DNA of 64,000 nt from NCBI RefSeq assembly GCF_035994945.1, contig NZ_CP108677.1, positions 2,604,001 to 2,668,000 on the forward strand, given 5' to 3'. The DNA is from Streptomyces sp. NBC_01216. GTDB lineage: Bacteria > Actinomycetota > Actinomycetes > Streptomycetales > Streptomycetaceae. Both the position numbers and the translations under genes were made by a program. Below, one piece after another: positions 7,817 to 16,137 of this stretch. Position 1 is the first letter of the stretch; every line of letters starts with the position of its first letter. The notes below the pieces were generated by a model. It saw only the letters and a list, made by a program, of their open reading frames with translations. It was not told the origin of the DNA and searched no databases.

Positions 7817-7840
7817 TCCGTCCCGCGCGCCCGCACCGCG

Positions 7841-7884
7841 CGGAGGGCCGGTCCCCGGGAAGTTCCCCGGAGACCGGCCCTCCG
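7841..7884. terminator. Bidirectional terminator between greA and the ABC exporter genes
   Basis: CGGAGGGCCGGTC at 7841-7853 pairs with GACCGGCCCTCCG at 7872-7884; the inner CCCCGGGAA and TTCCCCGG also pair with a small bulge. It separates the convergent greA and permease genes. Confidence 0.75.
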
Positions 7885-7921
7885 CCATGTCCGGGCCCTC
7901 GGCACGCCGTGGGCGCCGGCG

Positions 7922-8776
7922 TCACCCGGTGGCCGAGCGGTACTTCCTGACCGCGAGCGTCCGGAACACCACGATGATCACCACCGACCAGAGGACCGAG
8001 GCCCACACCGGGTGCTGCATCGGCCAGGCGTCGGAGGTCGAGACGCCGGGGTTGCCGAAGAGCACCCGGCACGCCTGGACGGTCGCGCTGAACGGGTTCC
8101 ACTCCGCGATCGGCTGGAGCCAGGACGCCATCTGGCTGGAGTCCACGAACGCGATCGAGATGAACGTGACCGGGAAGAGCCAGATGAGCCCGCCCGAGGT
8201 CGCTGCCTCCGGGGTCCGGACGGACAGCCCGATGAGGGCACCGATCCAGGAGAAGGCGTAGCCGAGCAGGAGCAGCAGGGCGAAGGCCCCCAGCGCCTTG
8301 GGGACGCCCTCGTGGATGCGCCAGCCGACCAGGAGGGCGACGACCGCGAGAACGACGACCGTGAGGGCGGTCTGGACGAGATCGGCCAGGGTTCGTCCGG
8401 TGAGGACCGCGCCGCGGGCCATCGGCAGTGAGCGGAAGCGGTCGATCAGACCCTTGTGCATGTCGTCGGCGATGCCGGCGCCCGCGCCGGCGGTGGCGAA
8501 GGTGACGGTCTGGGCGAAGATGCCGGCCATCAGGAACTCACGGTAGACGGCCGGGGCGTTGGTACCGCCGATGGTCATGGAGCCGCCGAAGACGTAGCTG
8601 AACAGCACCACGAACATGATCGGCTGGATGAGCCCGAAGATGACCATCTCGGGAATTCGGTACATTCTTGTCAAATTACGTCGCGCGATGACGAGCGAGT
8701 CTCCGGCGGACTGTGCGATCCCGCCCCGCGTACGGGGGGTGATCGGGCGGTCCGCCGCTTCCTGGACAGTGGTCAC
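7922..8776 (-). CDS. DrrB-type ABC-2 exporter permease
   Basis: The 284-aa product is the membrane half of an ABC-2 exporter of the daunorubicin-resistance type. It has a cytoplasmic N-terminus and RRNLTRMYRIPEMVIFGLIQP leading into the first membrane segment. Six hydrophobic segments are visible, including TVVVLAVVALLVGW, ALLLLLGYAFSWIGALIGL and ASVLWSVVIIVVF. The family motif DMHKGLIDRFRSLPMARGAV lies between segments. The GTG start at 8776 overlaps the ATPase stop by four bases (GTGA), so the two subunits are translationally coupled. The substrate cannot be read from sequence; lipids or hydrophobic drugs are typical. Confidence 0.92.
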   Translation of the reverse strand: MTTVQEAADRPITPRTRGGIAQSAGDSLVIARRNLTRMYRIPEMVIFGLIQPIMFVVLFSYVFGGSMTIGGTNAPAVYREFLMAGIFAQTVTFATAGAGAGIADDMHKGLIDRFRSLPMARGAVLTGRTLADLVQTALTVVVLAVVALLVGWRIHEGVPKALGAFALLLLLGYAFSWIGALIGLSVRTPEAATSGGLIWLFPVTFISIAFVDSSQMASWLQPIAEWNPFSATVQACRVLFGNPGVSTSDAWPMQHPVWASVLWSVVIIVVFRTLAVRKYRSATG

Positions 8777-9804
8777 CCTGCCGTCTCCTTCCTGGTCTGC
8801 CCGCGACCCTTCGTCGCGGTGTCCCCGCCGTTCTCCTCGTCCTCGGCCTGCTCGGCCGCGTGGCCGGTCAGCGAGATGAAGACGTCGTCCAGGGTGGGGC
8901 GGCGCAGGCCGATGTCGTCGATCTCGACACCCCGGGTGTCCAGCTCCCGGATCACCTCCGCGAGCAGCTTCGCGCCGCCGGAGACGGGGACGGTCAGCCG
9001 CCGCATGTGGGGCTCCACGGACACCTCGACGCTCCCCCGGCCGTCCAGTCCGTAGTGGGAGAGGACCTCCCGCGCGCCGGGGATCATCTCCGGCTCGTGG
9101 ACGACGACCTCGACGCGTTCGCCGCCGGTCTGCGCCTTGAGCTGGTCGGACGTGCCGCGCGCGATCACCTTTCCGTGGTCGATGACGCAGATGTCGTGGG
9201 CGAGGTGGTCGGCCTCCTCCAGGTACTGGGTCGTCAGGAGCAGGGTCGTGCCGCCGGCGACGAGTTCCTGGATCACCTCCCAGAGCGCCTGGCGGTTGCG
9301 CGGGTCGAGGCCGGTCGTCGGCTCGTCCATGAACATCACGGGCGGAGAGACGACGAGGGCCGCGGCGAGGTCGAGGCGGCGGCGCATGCCCCCGGAGTAG
9401 GTCTTGGCCGTGCGGTCGGCCGCGTCGGCGAGGCCGAACCGCTCGAGCAGCTCGTCGGCCCGCGCCTTCGCCTCCCTGCCGCCCATCTGGTAGAGCCGGC
9501 CGACCATCTGGAGGTTCTCGCGACCGGTCAGGTACTCGTCGACGGCCGCGAACTGCCCGGAGAGGCCGATCGCGCGGCGGACCCGGTCGGGATGCCTGAC
9601 CACGTCGATCCCGGCCACGAAGGCCCGGCCGCTGTCCGGCCTGAGCAGCGTCGTCAGCACGCGCACCGCGGTCGTCTTTCCCGCGCCGTTCGGGCCGAGC
9701 AGGCCCAGGACCGTGCCCTCGGGGACGTCGAGGTCGACGCCGTCCAGGGCTCGTACGTCGCCGAAGGTCCTCACCAGACCTTCGGCGTGGATCGCGCCTG
9801 GCAT
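8773..9804 (-). CDS. DrrA-type ABC exporter ATPase
   Basis: The 343-aa product is the ATPase of the exporter. Walker A is GPNGAGKTT, the signature is YSGGMRRRLDLA, and Walker B is VMFMDEPTTGLDP with TTQYLEEAD for the H-loop region. The DrrA-type C-terminal extension follows (RRPTLDDVFISLTGH), ending in a charged tail. I chose the ATG at 9804 with GGGAGA upstream; a GTG at 9837 would add 11 residues. Its stop overlaps the permease start. The 200 bases upstream separate it from the ilvA terminators, so it probably has its own promoter. Confidence 0.92.
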   Translation of the reverse strand: MPGAIHAEGLVRTFGDVRALDGVDLDVPEGTVLGLLGPNGAGKTTAVRVLTTLLRPDSGRAFVAGIDVVRHPDRVRRAIGLSGQFAAVDEYLTGRENLQMVGRLYQMGGREAKARADELLERFGLADAADRTAKTYSGGMRRRLDLAAALVVSPPVMFMDEPTTGLDPRNRQALWEVIQELVAGGTTLLLTTQYLEEADHLAHDICVIDHGKVIARGTSDQLKAQTGGERVEVVVHEPEMIPGAREVLSHYGLDGRGSVEVSVEPHMRRLTVPVSGGAKLLAEVIRELDTRGVEIDDIGLRRPTLDDVFISLTGHAAEQAEDEENGGDTATKGRGQTRKETAG

Positions 9805-9942
9805 AGGGGTCTCCCAGGGGATATGGGCGTTTTCCACCCAAGCTTAGGGACGAAGGAGGAGCGACGCCCAGCGAATATGCGACAGGGGCCACAAGGTAAC
9901 GCGATACATCGCGATAGACAACCATCGGGGCACCGGCACGGA

Positions 9943-9986
9943 GACGGCGGGCGCCGGGAACCCCACGGTCCCCGGCGCCCGCCGTC
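9943..9986 (-). terminator. Perfect hairpin downstream of ilvA
   Basis: The 16-base arms GACGGCGGGCGCCGGG (9943-9958) and its complement (9971-9986) are perfect, with a 12-base loop. It lies between the ilvA end and the ABC promoter region, as a second terminator-like structure. Confidence 0.65.
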
Positions 9987-10006
9987 CGGAACGCCCGTCG
10001 CCCGCC

Positions 10007-10040
10007 CCGGTCCCCGTCCCGCGCACGGGACGGGGACCGG
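10007..10040 (-). terminator. ilvA terminator
   Basis: CCGGTCCCCGTCCCG (10007-10021) pairs perfectly with 10026-10040 around a four-base loop, nine bases beyond the ilvA stop on the minus strand. Confidence 0.8.
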
Positions 10041-10048
10041 GAACGACG

Positions 10049-11278
10049 TCAGCCGAGTACCACGTAGCCCGCCTCCCGCAGCGCCTCCTCCACCTCCGCG
10101 CAGTGCTCCGGGCCCTTCGTCTCCAGATGCAGCTCGACCTCCGCCTCCGTCAGCCCCAGCCGCGGATCGGTCCGCACATGCCCCACGTCGAGCACGTTCG
10201 CGTCGACCACCGTCAGGACCGCCAGCAGCGTCGCCAGCGCCCCCGGCCGGTCCGTCACACGCAACCGCAGACTCAGGTAGCGGCCCCCGGCCGCCATGCC
10301 GTGGCGCAGGATCCGCTGCATCAGCAGCGGATCGACGTTGCCGCCGGACAGCACCGCCACCACCGGCCCCCGGAACGCCGCCGGATCGCCGAGCAGCGCC
10401 GCCACCGGACTCGCGCCGGCCGGTTCCACCACGAGCTTCGCCCGCTCCAGGCACAGCAGCAGCGCCGAGGCCAGCGCGTCCTCGGACACCGTGCGGACCT
10501 CGTCGACGTACTCCCGGACGAGCGCGAACGGCACATCGCCCGGCCGCCCCACCCGGATTCCGTCCGCCATCGTCGTCGGCGCACCGATCGCCACCGGATG
10601 CCCGGCGGCGAGCGACGGCGGATAGGCCGCCGCCCCCTCCGCCTGGACACCGATCACCTTCACGTCCGGGCGCAGCGACTTCACCGCCAGCCCCACCCCG
10701 GCCGCCAGCCCCCCACCGCCCACGCCGACCAGGATCGTGCGCACCTCCGGGCACTGCTCCAGGATCTCCAGGCCCACCGTGCCCTGCCCCGCGATGATGT
10801 CCGGGTGGTCGAACGGGTGGATGAAGACCGCGCCGGTCTCCGCGGCGTACCGCTCCGCCGCCGCCAGCGTCTCGTCCACGACATGGCCTTCCAGCCGCAC
10901 GTCCGCCCCGTACTCCCGGGTCGCCGCGACCTTCGGCAGCGGTGCGCCGACCGGCATGAACACCGTGGAACGCACCCCCAGCAACGCGGAGGCCAGCGCG
11001 ACGCCCTGCGCGTGGTTCCCGGCCGAGGCGGCCACCACACCGGCGGCCCGCTGCTCGGGCCGCAGCCCGGAGATCCGTACGTACGCGCCCCGCAGCTTGA
11101 ACGAACCCGTCCGCTGCAGGTTCTCGCACTTCAGGTGAACCGGGGACCCCACCAGGGACGACAGGTGGCGGCTCCCCTCCATCGCGGTCATCCGCGCCAC
11201 ACCGGCGAGCATCTTCTGCGCCCCACGCACGTCGTCGAGGATCAGGGAGTGCAAGGGGCGAGTCGTACGGAAGCTCAT
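10049..11278 (-). CDS. ilvA: Threonine ammonia-lyase (threonine dehydratase)
   Basis: The enzyme deaminates threonine to 2-oxobutanoate, the first step toward isoleucine and a source of propionyl-CoA. The 409-aa product has the PLP lysine in GSFKLRGAY, the phosphate-binding glycine loop GVGGGGLAAG, and SGGNVDP near the end of the catalytic domain. A single C-terminal ACT-like domain (RLRVTDRPGALATLL onward) follows. This matches the short IlvA form rather than the two-ACT form of enteric bacteria. The start ATG at 11278 is divergent from the MarR gene. Two hairpins follow the stop. Confidence 0.93.
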   Translation of the reverse strand: MSFRTTRPLHSLILDDVRGAQKMLAGVARMTAMEGSRHLSSLVGSPVHLKCENLQRTGSFKLRGAYVRISGLRPEQRAAGVVAASAGNHAQGVALASALLGVRSTVFMPVGAPLPKVAATREYGADVRLEGHVVDETLAAAERYAAETGAVFIHPFDHPDIIAGQGTVGLEILEQCPEVRTILVGVGGGGLAAGVGLAVKSLRPDVKVIGVQAEGAAAYPPSLAAGHPVAIGAPTTMADGIRVGRPGDVPFALVREYVDEVRTVSEDALASALLLCLERAKLVVEPAGASPVAALLGDPAAFRGPVVAVLSGGNVDPLLMQRILRHGMAAGGRYLSLRLRVTDRPGALATLLAVLTVVDANVLDVGHVRTDPRLGLTEAEVELHLETKGPEHCAEVEEALREAGYVVLG

Positions 11279-11424
11279 GACGGCAAGTCTCGCAGCTCAC
11301 GGGGCACGTGGCCGCCCGGAGCCTCCGCGCTGTACCAGGATTGCGCAGCGCGGGCACGGACCGGCGCCCGTCCGCGTACTCTGTCCCCCACCAACCGACC
11401 ACCGGACGAGAGAGCCCCACAGCC

Positions 11425-11940
11425 ATGCCCCCTTCTCAGGACATGACGACAGAGCTTGACCCCGGTCTCCTCGATGCCCTCCAGCACCAGGTGGCCGTCT
11501 TCGCCCGCCGGGCGGAACAGACCCGCCTCGGCGGCACCGGTCAGCTCCGCAACTCGATGGACCGCGCCGCCTACCTCCTGCTGAACCGCCTGGACCAGGA
11601 AGGCCCCATGGGCGTCAAGGCGCTCGCGGCCGGGATGGGCATCGACTCCTCCACCGTCACCCGCCAGGTCGCCCCGCTCGTCGACACCGGCCTGGTCAAA
11701 CGCACCTCCCACCCGGAGGACGGACGGGCGGTCGTCCTGCAGCTCTCCCCGCGCGGGCTGACCCGCCTCGAAGAGGTCCGCTCCTCCCGCCGCGAGCTGA
11801 TGGCCGAGGTCACGGACGGCTGGACCGAGGAGGAACGCGTCTCCTTCTGCACCCTGCTCACCCGTTTCAATTCGGCGCTGTCCGCCCGCCAGTCGGGCCT
11901 GCCGCCCGCCACCGACACGGAGTCCGGCCCCACCTCTTGA
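11425..11940 (+). CDS. MarR family transcriptional regulator
   Basis: The 171-aa product has the MarR winged helix: YLLLNRLDQEGPMGVKALA, the recognition helix IDSSTVTRQVAPLVDTGLV, and the wing KRTSHPEDGRAVVLQLSPRG. The C-terminal dimerisation helix and a Ser/Thr-rich tail follow. ATG 11425 and ATG 11443 are both possible; I list the longer one. It is divergent from ilvA, and a perfect 16-bp palindrome lies just after it and before the sigma-like gene. Its target could be itself, ilvA or the downstream pair. The ligand cannot be inferred. Confidence 0.9.
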   Translation: MPPSQDMTTELDPGLLDALQHQVAVFARRAEQTRLGGTGQLRNSMDRAAYLLLNRLDQEGPMGVKALAAGMGIDSSTVTRQVAPLVDTGLVKRTSHPEDGRAVVLQLSPRGLTRLEEVRSSRRELMAEVTDGWTEEERVSFCTLLTRFNSALSARQSGLPPATDTESGPTS

Positions 11941-11955
11941 CCCAGGGCGTCCTCT

Positions 11956-11971
11956 GTCCTCATATGAGGAC
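11956..11971. promoter_or_regulatory. Perfect 16-bp palindrome upstream of the sigma-like gene
   Basis: GTCCTCATATGAGGAC is fully self-complementary. It lies 15 bases after the MarR stop and abuts the GTG of the next gene, so it covers the ribosome-binding position (AGGA). It could be an operator or an RNA hairpin that hides the RBS. Confidence 0.5.
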
Positions 11972-12433
11972 GTGGGAGACCGGCAGCACGTCCACACGGG
12001 CGAACGGAGCCGCCGAACCCGGCAGTTCGAGGCGTTCGTCGCGGGGGCAGCCGGGCGGCTGCTGCATGTCGCGACCCTGCTCACCGCCGAGACCCGTGCC
12101 CGCAACCCCCACGCCCAGGACCTGCTGACCGCCGCCCTGGCCCACACCTACGCCGAGTGGGACCGGATGCGCGACGAGGACCCGTACGAACGCACGCGTG
12201 CCGACCTGGCGGCCCGCTTCGCCCGCGCCGCCTGGCGCCACCGCCACGGCCGGGGCGGCGTCCTGTCGCCGCTCACCCCGCAGGAGCGTCTCGTCGTGGT
12301 GCTGCGACTCCACGAGGGCGTGGCCGAGGAACAGGCCGCGGCCCTGCTCGGACTCCCCGAGGAACGCGTCCGGGCCGTCTGCGCCCGTTCCGTCTACGCC
12401 CTGCGGCCCCGGACCGGGAGGAACGCGTCATGA
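11972..12433 (+). CDS. Sigma-factor-like helix-turn-helix protein
   Basis: The 153-aa product looks like a reduced sigma factor. FEAFVAGAAGRLLHVATLLT resembles sigma region 2.1, with DLLTAALAHTYAEWDRM. A C-terminal region 4-like HTH follows: LTPQERLVVVLRLHEGVAEE and LGLPEERVRAVCARSVYAL. The promoter-melting aromatic motif of region 2 is weak or absent, so it may not act as a true sigma factor. The GTG start at 11972 sits directly after the palindrome, and a later start is possible. Its stop overlaps the next start by ATGA, so it is coupled to a small membrane protein, an arrangement reminiscent of sigma/anti-sigma pairs. Confidence 0.75.
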   Translation: MGDRQHVHTGERSRRTRQFEAFVAGAAGRLLHVATLLTAETRARNPHAQDLLTAALAHTYAEWDRMRDEDPYERTRADLAARFARAAWRHRHGRGGVLSPLTPQERLVVVLRLHEGVAEEQAAALLGLPEERVRAVCARSVYALRPRTGRNAS

Positions 12434-12678
12434 CCCGGCACGAACGCAAGGAGGACGAGGTCCGGCGCATGCTGGACTCCCCGCATCCGCAGGTCCCCGG
12501 CGACCTGGCCACCCGGGCCGTCGAACGCGGCACCCGGCTGCTGCACCGGGACCGGGTGCTCCGCCGGGCCCTGTGGGCCCTGCTGGCGGCGGCCGTCGTC
12601 GCGTTCGTGGTGTGGGCCTCGGTCGTACGGCCCTGGGTGGTGCCGCCCGGGACGACACCACCGCTCGAAGGCTGGTGA
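12430..12678 (+). CDS. Small single-pass membrane protein coupled to the sigma-like gene
   Basis: The 82-aa product has a charged N-terminal half (RHERKEDEVRRMLDSPHPQV), one membrane segment (ALWALLAAAVVAFVVWASVV) and a short Pro-rich outside tail. ATG 12430 overlaps the upstream TGA by four bases. N-in topology and coupling to a sigma-like protein would suit a membrane tether or anti-sigma role, but it has no zinc-binding HxxxCxxC motif, so the role is only inferred. Confidence 0.75.
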   Translation: MTRHERKEDEVRRMLDSPHPQVPGDLATRAVERGTRLLHRDRVLRRALWALLAAAVVAFVVWASVVRPWVVPPGTTPPLEGW

Positions 12679-12731
12679 ACCGGCGTCCGGAGAACACCGG
12701 CTCACCGGGTGCCCGGCACGGGTCAGCCAGG

Positions 12732-13886
12732 TCAGCCGAGCGCCTGACGCAGGTCCGCCAGCAGGTCGTCGACGTTCTCGATGCCCACCGAGATCCGGAC
12801 CAGGTCCGCCGGCACCTCCAGGGCCGAGCCCGCGACGCTGGCGTGGGTCATCCGGCCCGGGTGCTCGATCAGCGACTCGACACCGCCCAGGGACTCACCC
12901 AGCGTGAAGAGCTTCGCGCGGTCGCAGACCGCGACGGCGGCCTCCTCGCCGCCCTCGACGCGGAAGGAGACCATGCCGCCGAACGCCTTCATCTGCTTCG
13001 CGGCGATCTCGTGGCCCGGGTGCTCGGGCAGGCCAGGGTAGAGGACCTGGGTGACCTTCGGGTGCTGGGACAGCATCTCGACGATCTGCGCGGCGTTCTC
13101 ACTGTGCCGGTCCATGCGGACGGCGAGCGTCTTGACGCCCCGCAGCACGATCCACGAGTCGAAGGGACCCGCGACCGCGCCCATCGCGTTCTGGTGGTAG
13201 GCCAGTTCCTCGCCGAGCGCCTCGTCGGCCGTCACCAGCGCGCCGCCGACGACGTCCGAGTGCCCGCCCATGTACTTGGTCAGCGAGTGCACGACGACGT
13301 CCGCGCCCAGCGACAGCGGCTGCTGGAGATAGGGGCTCGCGAAGGTGTTGTCGACGACCAGCTTCGCGCCGGCCGTGCGGGCCACGTCGGCGACCGCCGC
13401 GATGTCGGTGATGCCGAGCAGCGGGTTGGACGGGGTCTCGACCCAGATCGCCTTCGTCCGGTCGTTGACCGCGGCCCGCACCGACTCCAGGTCCGAGGTG
13501 TCGGCGACGGAGAAGTCCACGCCCCAGCGCCGCACGACCTTCGCGAAGAGGCGGAAGGTGCCGCCGTAGGCGTCGTTGGGGATGACCACGTGGTCGCCCG
13601 GGGCCAGCAGCGTGCGCAGCAGGCAGTCCTCGGCGGCGAGGCCGGAGGCGAAGGCGAGTCCGCGCCGGCCGCCCTCCAGGGCCGCGAGGTTCTCCTCCAG
13701 CGCGGTACGGGTCGGATTGGCGCTGCGGCTGTACTCGTAGCCGCCGCGGAGCCCACCGACGCCGTCCTGCTTGTAGGTGGACACCTGGTAGATGGGCGGC
13801 ACGACCGCGCCGGTCAGCGGGTCGGCGGTGTTGCCCGCATGGATGGCGCGGGTCTCGAAGCTCTGATGGGTGTGCTGGTCGCTCAT
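12732..13886 (-). CDS. metB: Cystathionine gamma-synthase (Cys/Met PLP-dependent enzyme)
   Basis: The 384-aa product belongs to the Cys/Met metabolism PLP family. ETRAIHAGN opens the fold, YEYSRSANPTRTALEENLAA contacts PLP phosphate, and SLTKYMGGHSDVVGG carries the Schiff-base lysine. SLGGVESLIEHPGRMTH is typical of cystathionine synthases. It probably condenses O-succinylhomoserine or a related ester with cysteine to cystathionine; cystathionine gamma-lyase cannot be excluded from sequence alone. ATG 13886 was chosen because MSDQHTHQSFETRAIH begins the family homology; there is no strong RBS. It is divergent from the gene at 14017. Confidence 0.9.
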   Translation of the reverse strand: MSDQHTHQSFETRAIHAGNTADPLTGAVVPPIYQVSTYKQDGVGGLRGGYEYSRSANPTRTALEENLAALEGGRRGLAFASGLAAEDCLLRTLLAPGDHVVIPNDAYGGTFRLFAKVVRRWGVDFSVADTSDLESVRAAVNDRTKAIWVETPSNPLLGITDIAAVADVARTAGAKLVVDNTFASPYLQQPLSLGADVVVHSLTKYMGGHSDVVGGALVTADEALGEELAYHQNAMGAVAGPFDSWIVLRGVKTLAVRMDRHSENAAQIVEMLSQHPKVTQVLYPGLPEHPGHEIAAKQMKAFGGMVSFRVEGGEEAAVAVCDRAKLFTLGESLGGVESLIEHPGRMTHASVAGSALEVPADLVRISVGIENVDDLLADLRQALG

Positions 13887-14016
13887 GAGGCAGGAGCGTA
13901 GTCCGGAGCACGGCCCGGTGCCGCACGAGTCCCGCGCGGCGTCACCCGGCGAGCGTGCCGTGCGGCGGCTCCCTCCGGCCACGGTGTCCCGCGGGGCGTA
14001 CGGGACAATGGGCCGC

Positions 14017-15123
14017 ATGGAGATTCTCTGGTTCCTGTTCGCGACGGGCCTGCTGCTCGCGGTCGTCGCCTCGTTCGTGCGACGCCGCCGGGGCGCCGGC
14101 ATCCAGCAGGTCGCGCCGGGCTCGCCGGACGCCGCGGACCCGGAGGCATACGGCTTCGTGCGTCAGGAGGAACTGGACGTGCGGATGCCCGGCCCGGACC
14201 GCGACCTGCTCGACGTCCTCGACGTGGTGCGGGCCACCGGGGACTGGCGGGCCGCCTCGCAGCTGCTCGCCGGCACGGAGAAGGAGGGCGAGATCCGCTG
14301 GCAGCGGGTCCAGGCGTTCGCGGGATCGGCCTCCCTGGAACTCCAGCAGCGGCCCGGCGTCGGCGGCGCGTGGCTGCGGGCCTGGCGCGCGGACGCGCCC
14401 AAGGACGCGGGCGCGGCGGCCGTGTACGCGGAGTTCCTGGTGCAGCAGGCGTGGCGCTCGTCGGCCGCGGGCAGCGACGAGTTCCGCATCATCCTCGAAG
14501 AGGCACGCAAGGTCTGCGGGGAGGCGGCGCTGCTCGCCCCCGGCGATCCCGTGCCGTACATCGTGGAGCTGGCCGTCGCCCGGGGACTCGGCGACAGCCA
14601 CGATCAGTTCGACCGCGTCTGGGCCCAGGTCATCGACCGGGCGCCGCAGCACATGGGCGCGCACCTGGCCGCGCTGCACTACTGGTGCGAGAAGTGGCAC
14701 GGCTCCCGCGCGGACGCCGACCGGTTCGCGACCACGGCAGCGGCCCGTGCGCCGCGGGGTTCGCTGCTCGCCGCGCTGCCGCTCTTCGCGGTGTTCGAGC
14801 ACCTTCCCGAGGTCGCGCTCGTCCAGGACTTCTACCGGACCGCGGTGGTCTCCCGGGCGATGGAGGGCGCGCTGTACGCGGTCCACTCGGCCCGCCCGGA
14901 CGACCCGATGCTCGCGCACGTCCGCCACCTGCTGATCCACTTCCTGATCGGCGCGCAGCGGTGGACGGAGGCCATGCGGCAGCTGGTGGAGGTCGACGGG
15001 CACGTCGGCGCGCTGCCCTGGACGCTCAGCGAGGACCCGGCGGCGCGGTACACCCTGTCCCGGAACCTCGCCGTGGCGGCGTACGAGGCGAACGGCGGGA
15101 ACCCGGCGACGCTGTCGCGCTGA
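14017..15123 (+). CDS. Membrane-anchored protein of unknown function, probably helical repeats
   Basis: I do not recognise a named family. The 368-aa product starts with one membrane anchor ([19 protein letters not shown]) and a basic stop-transfer RRRRG. A mostly helical cytoplasmic domain of about 300 residues follows, with conserved-looking [49 protein letters not shown] and [12 protein letters not shown]. The spacing is reminiscent of TPR-like repeats. ATG 14017 gives the anchor at the very N-terminus; ATG 14008 would add three residues. The stop codon TGA runs directly into a half copy of the dispersed repeat. Placement between metB and msrA is conserved in Streptomyces as I recall it. 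Confidence 0.85.
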   Translation: MEILWFLFATGLLLAVVASFVRRRRGAGIQQVAPGSPDAADPEAYGFVRQEELDVRMPGPDRDLLDVLDVVRATGDWRAASQLLAGTEKEGEIRWQRVQAFAGSASLELQQRPGVGGAWLRAWRADAPKDAGAAAVYAEFLVQQAWRSSAAGSDEFRIILEEARKVCGEAALLAPGDPVPYIVELAVARGLGDSHDQFDRVWAQVIDRAPQHMGAHLAALHYWCEKWHGSRADADRFATTAAARAPRGSLLAALPLFAVFEHLPEVALVQDFYRTAVVSRAMEGALYAVHSARPDDPMLAHVRHLLIHFLIGAQRWTEAMRQLVEVDGHVGALPWTLSEDPAARYTLSRNLAVAAYEANGGNPATLSR

Positions 15124-15125
15124 GA

Positions 15126-15134
15126 GCCTGTCGG
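15126..15134 (+). repeat. Dispersed palindromic repeat, half copy
   Basis: GCCTGTCGG follows the stop codon of the preceding gene as TGAGAGCCTGTCGG and then diverges. Only the left arm of the repeat is present. Confidence 0.5.
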
Positions 15135-15241
15135 TACCGGGGCGGGCGGCGGGTCCGGGGCGGATGTCGCGGCCGGGTTCGGGAGGCGGTTCGGCGGCCG
15201 GGTCTCACGGGACACGGGGTCACGAACCGTCCGGGGGCCGG

Positions 15242-15267
15242 GGAATCCCTCCCGGCCCCCGGACGTT
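15242..15267 (+). promoter_or_regulatory. SigR-type promoter for msrA
   Basis: GGAAT at 15242-15246 and GTT at 15265-15267 are separated by exactly 18 bases, matching the SigR consensus. Transcription would start near 15274, about 28 bases before the msrA ATG. Methionine sulfoxide reductase is an expected target of this thiol-oxidative stress sigma factor. Confidence 0.75.
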
Positions 15268-15301
15268 GTGGGTAGGGCCCCGACCGTCGAGGAGACGCCG
15301 C

Positions 15302-15961
15302 ATGTTCCTGTCACGCACCCCCGTCCTCCCCACGCCCGAGCAGGCGCTGAAGGGCCGCACAACGCCCGAGTTCGCCGTCCCGGAGCGCCACACCGTCCTC
15401 GGCACCCCGCTGCTCGGCCCGTACCCGGAGGGGTTCGAGGTCGCCGACTTCGGGCTGGGCTGTTTCTGGGGCGCGGAGCGCAAGTTCTGGCAGGTTGAGG
15501 GCGTCTGGACGACCCTGGTGGGCTATCAAGGCGGTCTGACCCCGAACCCGGCCTACGAGGAGGTCTGCTCCGGCCTCACCGGCCACACCGAGGCCGTCCG
15601 CGTGGTCTTCGACCCGCGGAAGGTGACGTACGCGCGGCTGCTGAAGCTGTTCTGGGAGTCGCACAACCCGACCCAGGGCTTCCGCCAGGGCAACGACGTG
15701 GGCACCCAGTACCGATCGGCGATCTACACCCACTCCCCCGCCCAGGCGCAGGTCGCCGACGCGTCGCGCGCGGCGTACCAGCAGGTCCTGACCGGCTCGG
15801 GGCACGGCACGATCACCACGGAGATCCTCCCGGCCGAGGGCCGCGCCTTCTACCCCGCCGAGGGATACCACCAGCAGTACCTCGACCGCAACATTAACGG
15901 CTACTGCGGCATCGGTGGCACGGGCGTGGCCTGCCCGATCGGCGTCGCCGAGGCTGACTGA
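15302..15961 (+). CDS. msrA: Peptide-methionine (S)-S-oxide reductase with an element-supplied C-terminus
   Basis: MsrA reduces methionine-S-sulfoxide in proteins and free methionine. The 219-aa product has the catalytic GCFWGAER (Cys54), the GYQGG and [13 protein letters not shown] motifs and YHQQYLDRN. The C-terminal [15 protein letters not shown] supplies the recycling cysteines Cys202 and Cys211. GGAGACGCCGC precedes ATG 15302. The gene is the attachment site of the adjacent islet: the last ~24 codons, from about 15886, come from the element, and the displaced native end lies at 24790-24891. Both cysteines are kept, so function is probably intact. A SigR promoter precedes it. Confidence 0.95.
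   Translation: MFLSRTPVLPTPEQALKGRTTPEFAVPERHTVLGTPLLGPYPEGFEVADFGLGCFWGAERKFWQVEGVWTTLVGYQGGLTPNPAYEEVCSGLTGHTEAVRVVFDPRKVTYARLLKLFWESHNPTQGFRQGNDVGTQYRSAIYTHSPAQAQVADASRAAYQQVLTGSGHGTITTEILPAEGRAFYPAEGYHQQYLDRNINGYCGIGGTGVACPIGVAEAD
15866..15886 (+). other. attL core repeat in msrA
   Basis: TACCACCAGCAGTACCTCGA followed by C encodes the YHQQYLD part of MsrA. The bases to the left are native msrA; those to the right are the element's version of the msrA end. The exact crossover dinucleotide cannot be placed inside the shared 21 bases. Confidence 0.85.
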
Positions 15962-16137
15962 TTCGCCAGGCGGTTACGGGGTCGGCGGCTGTCGCCGCCG
16001 GCCCTTGCGAGCACCCGCCGCACTGCGCGCGCACCTCGTACATGAACGCCTGGCCTGAGCGCCTCGGTCGCACCTTCCCCACGCTGACACCCAGCCAGCA
16101 TATGATTGACCGTCACCACGACTGTTGGGGGAGTATC

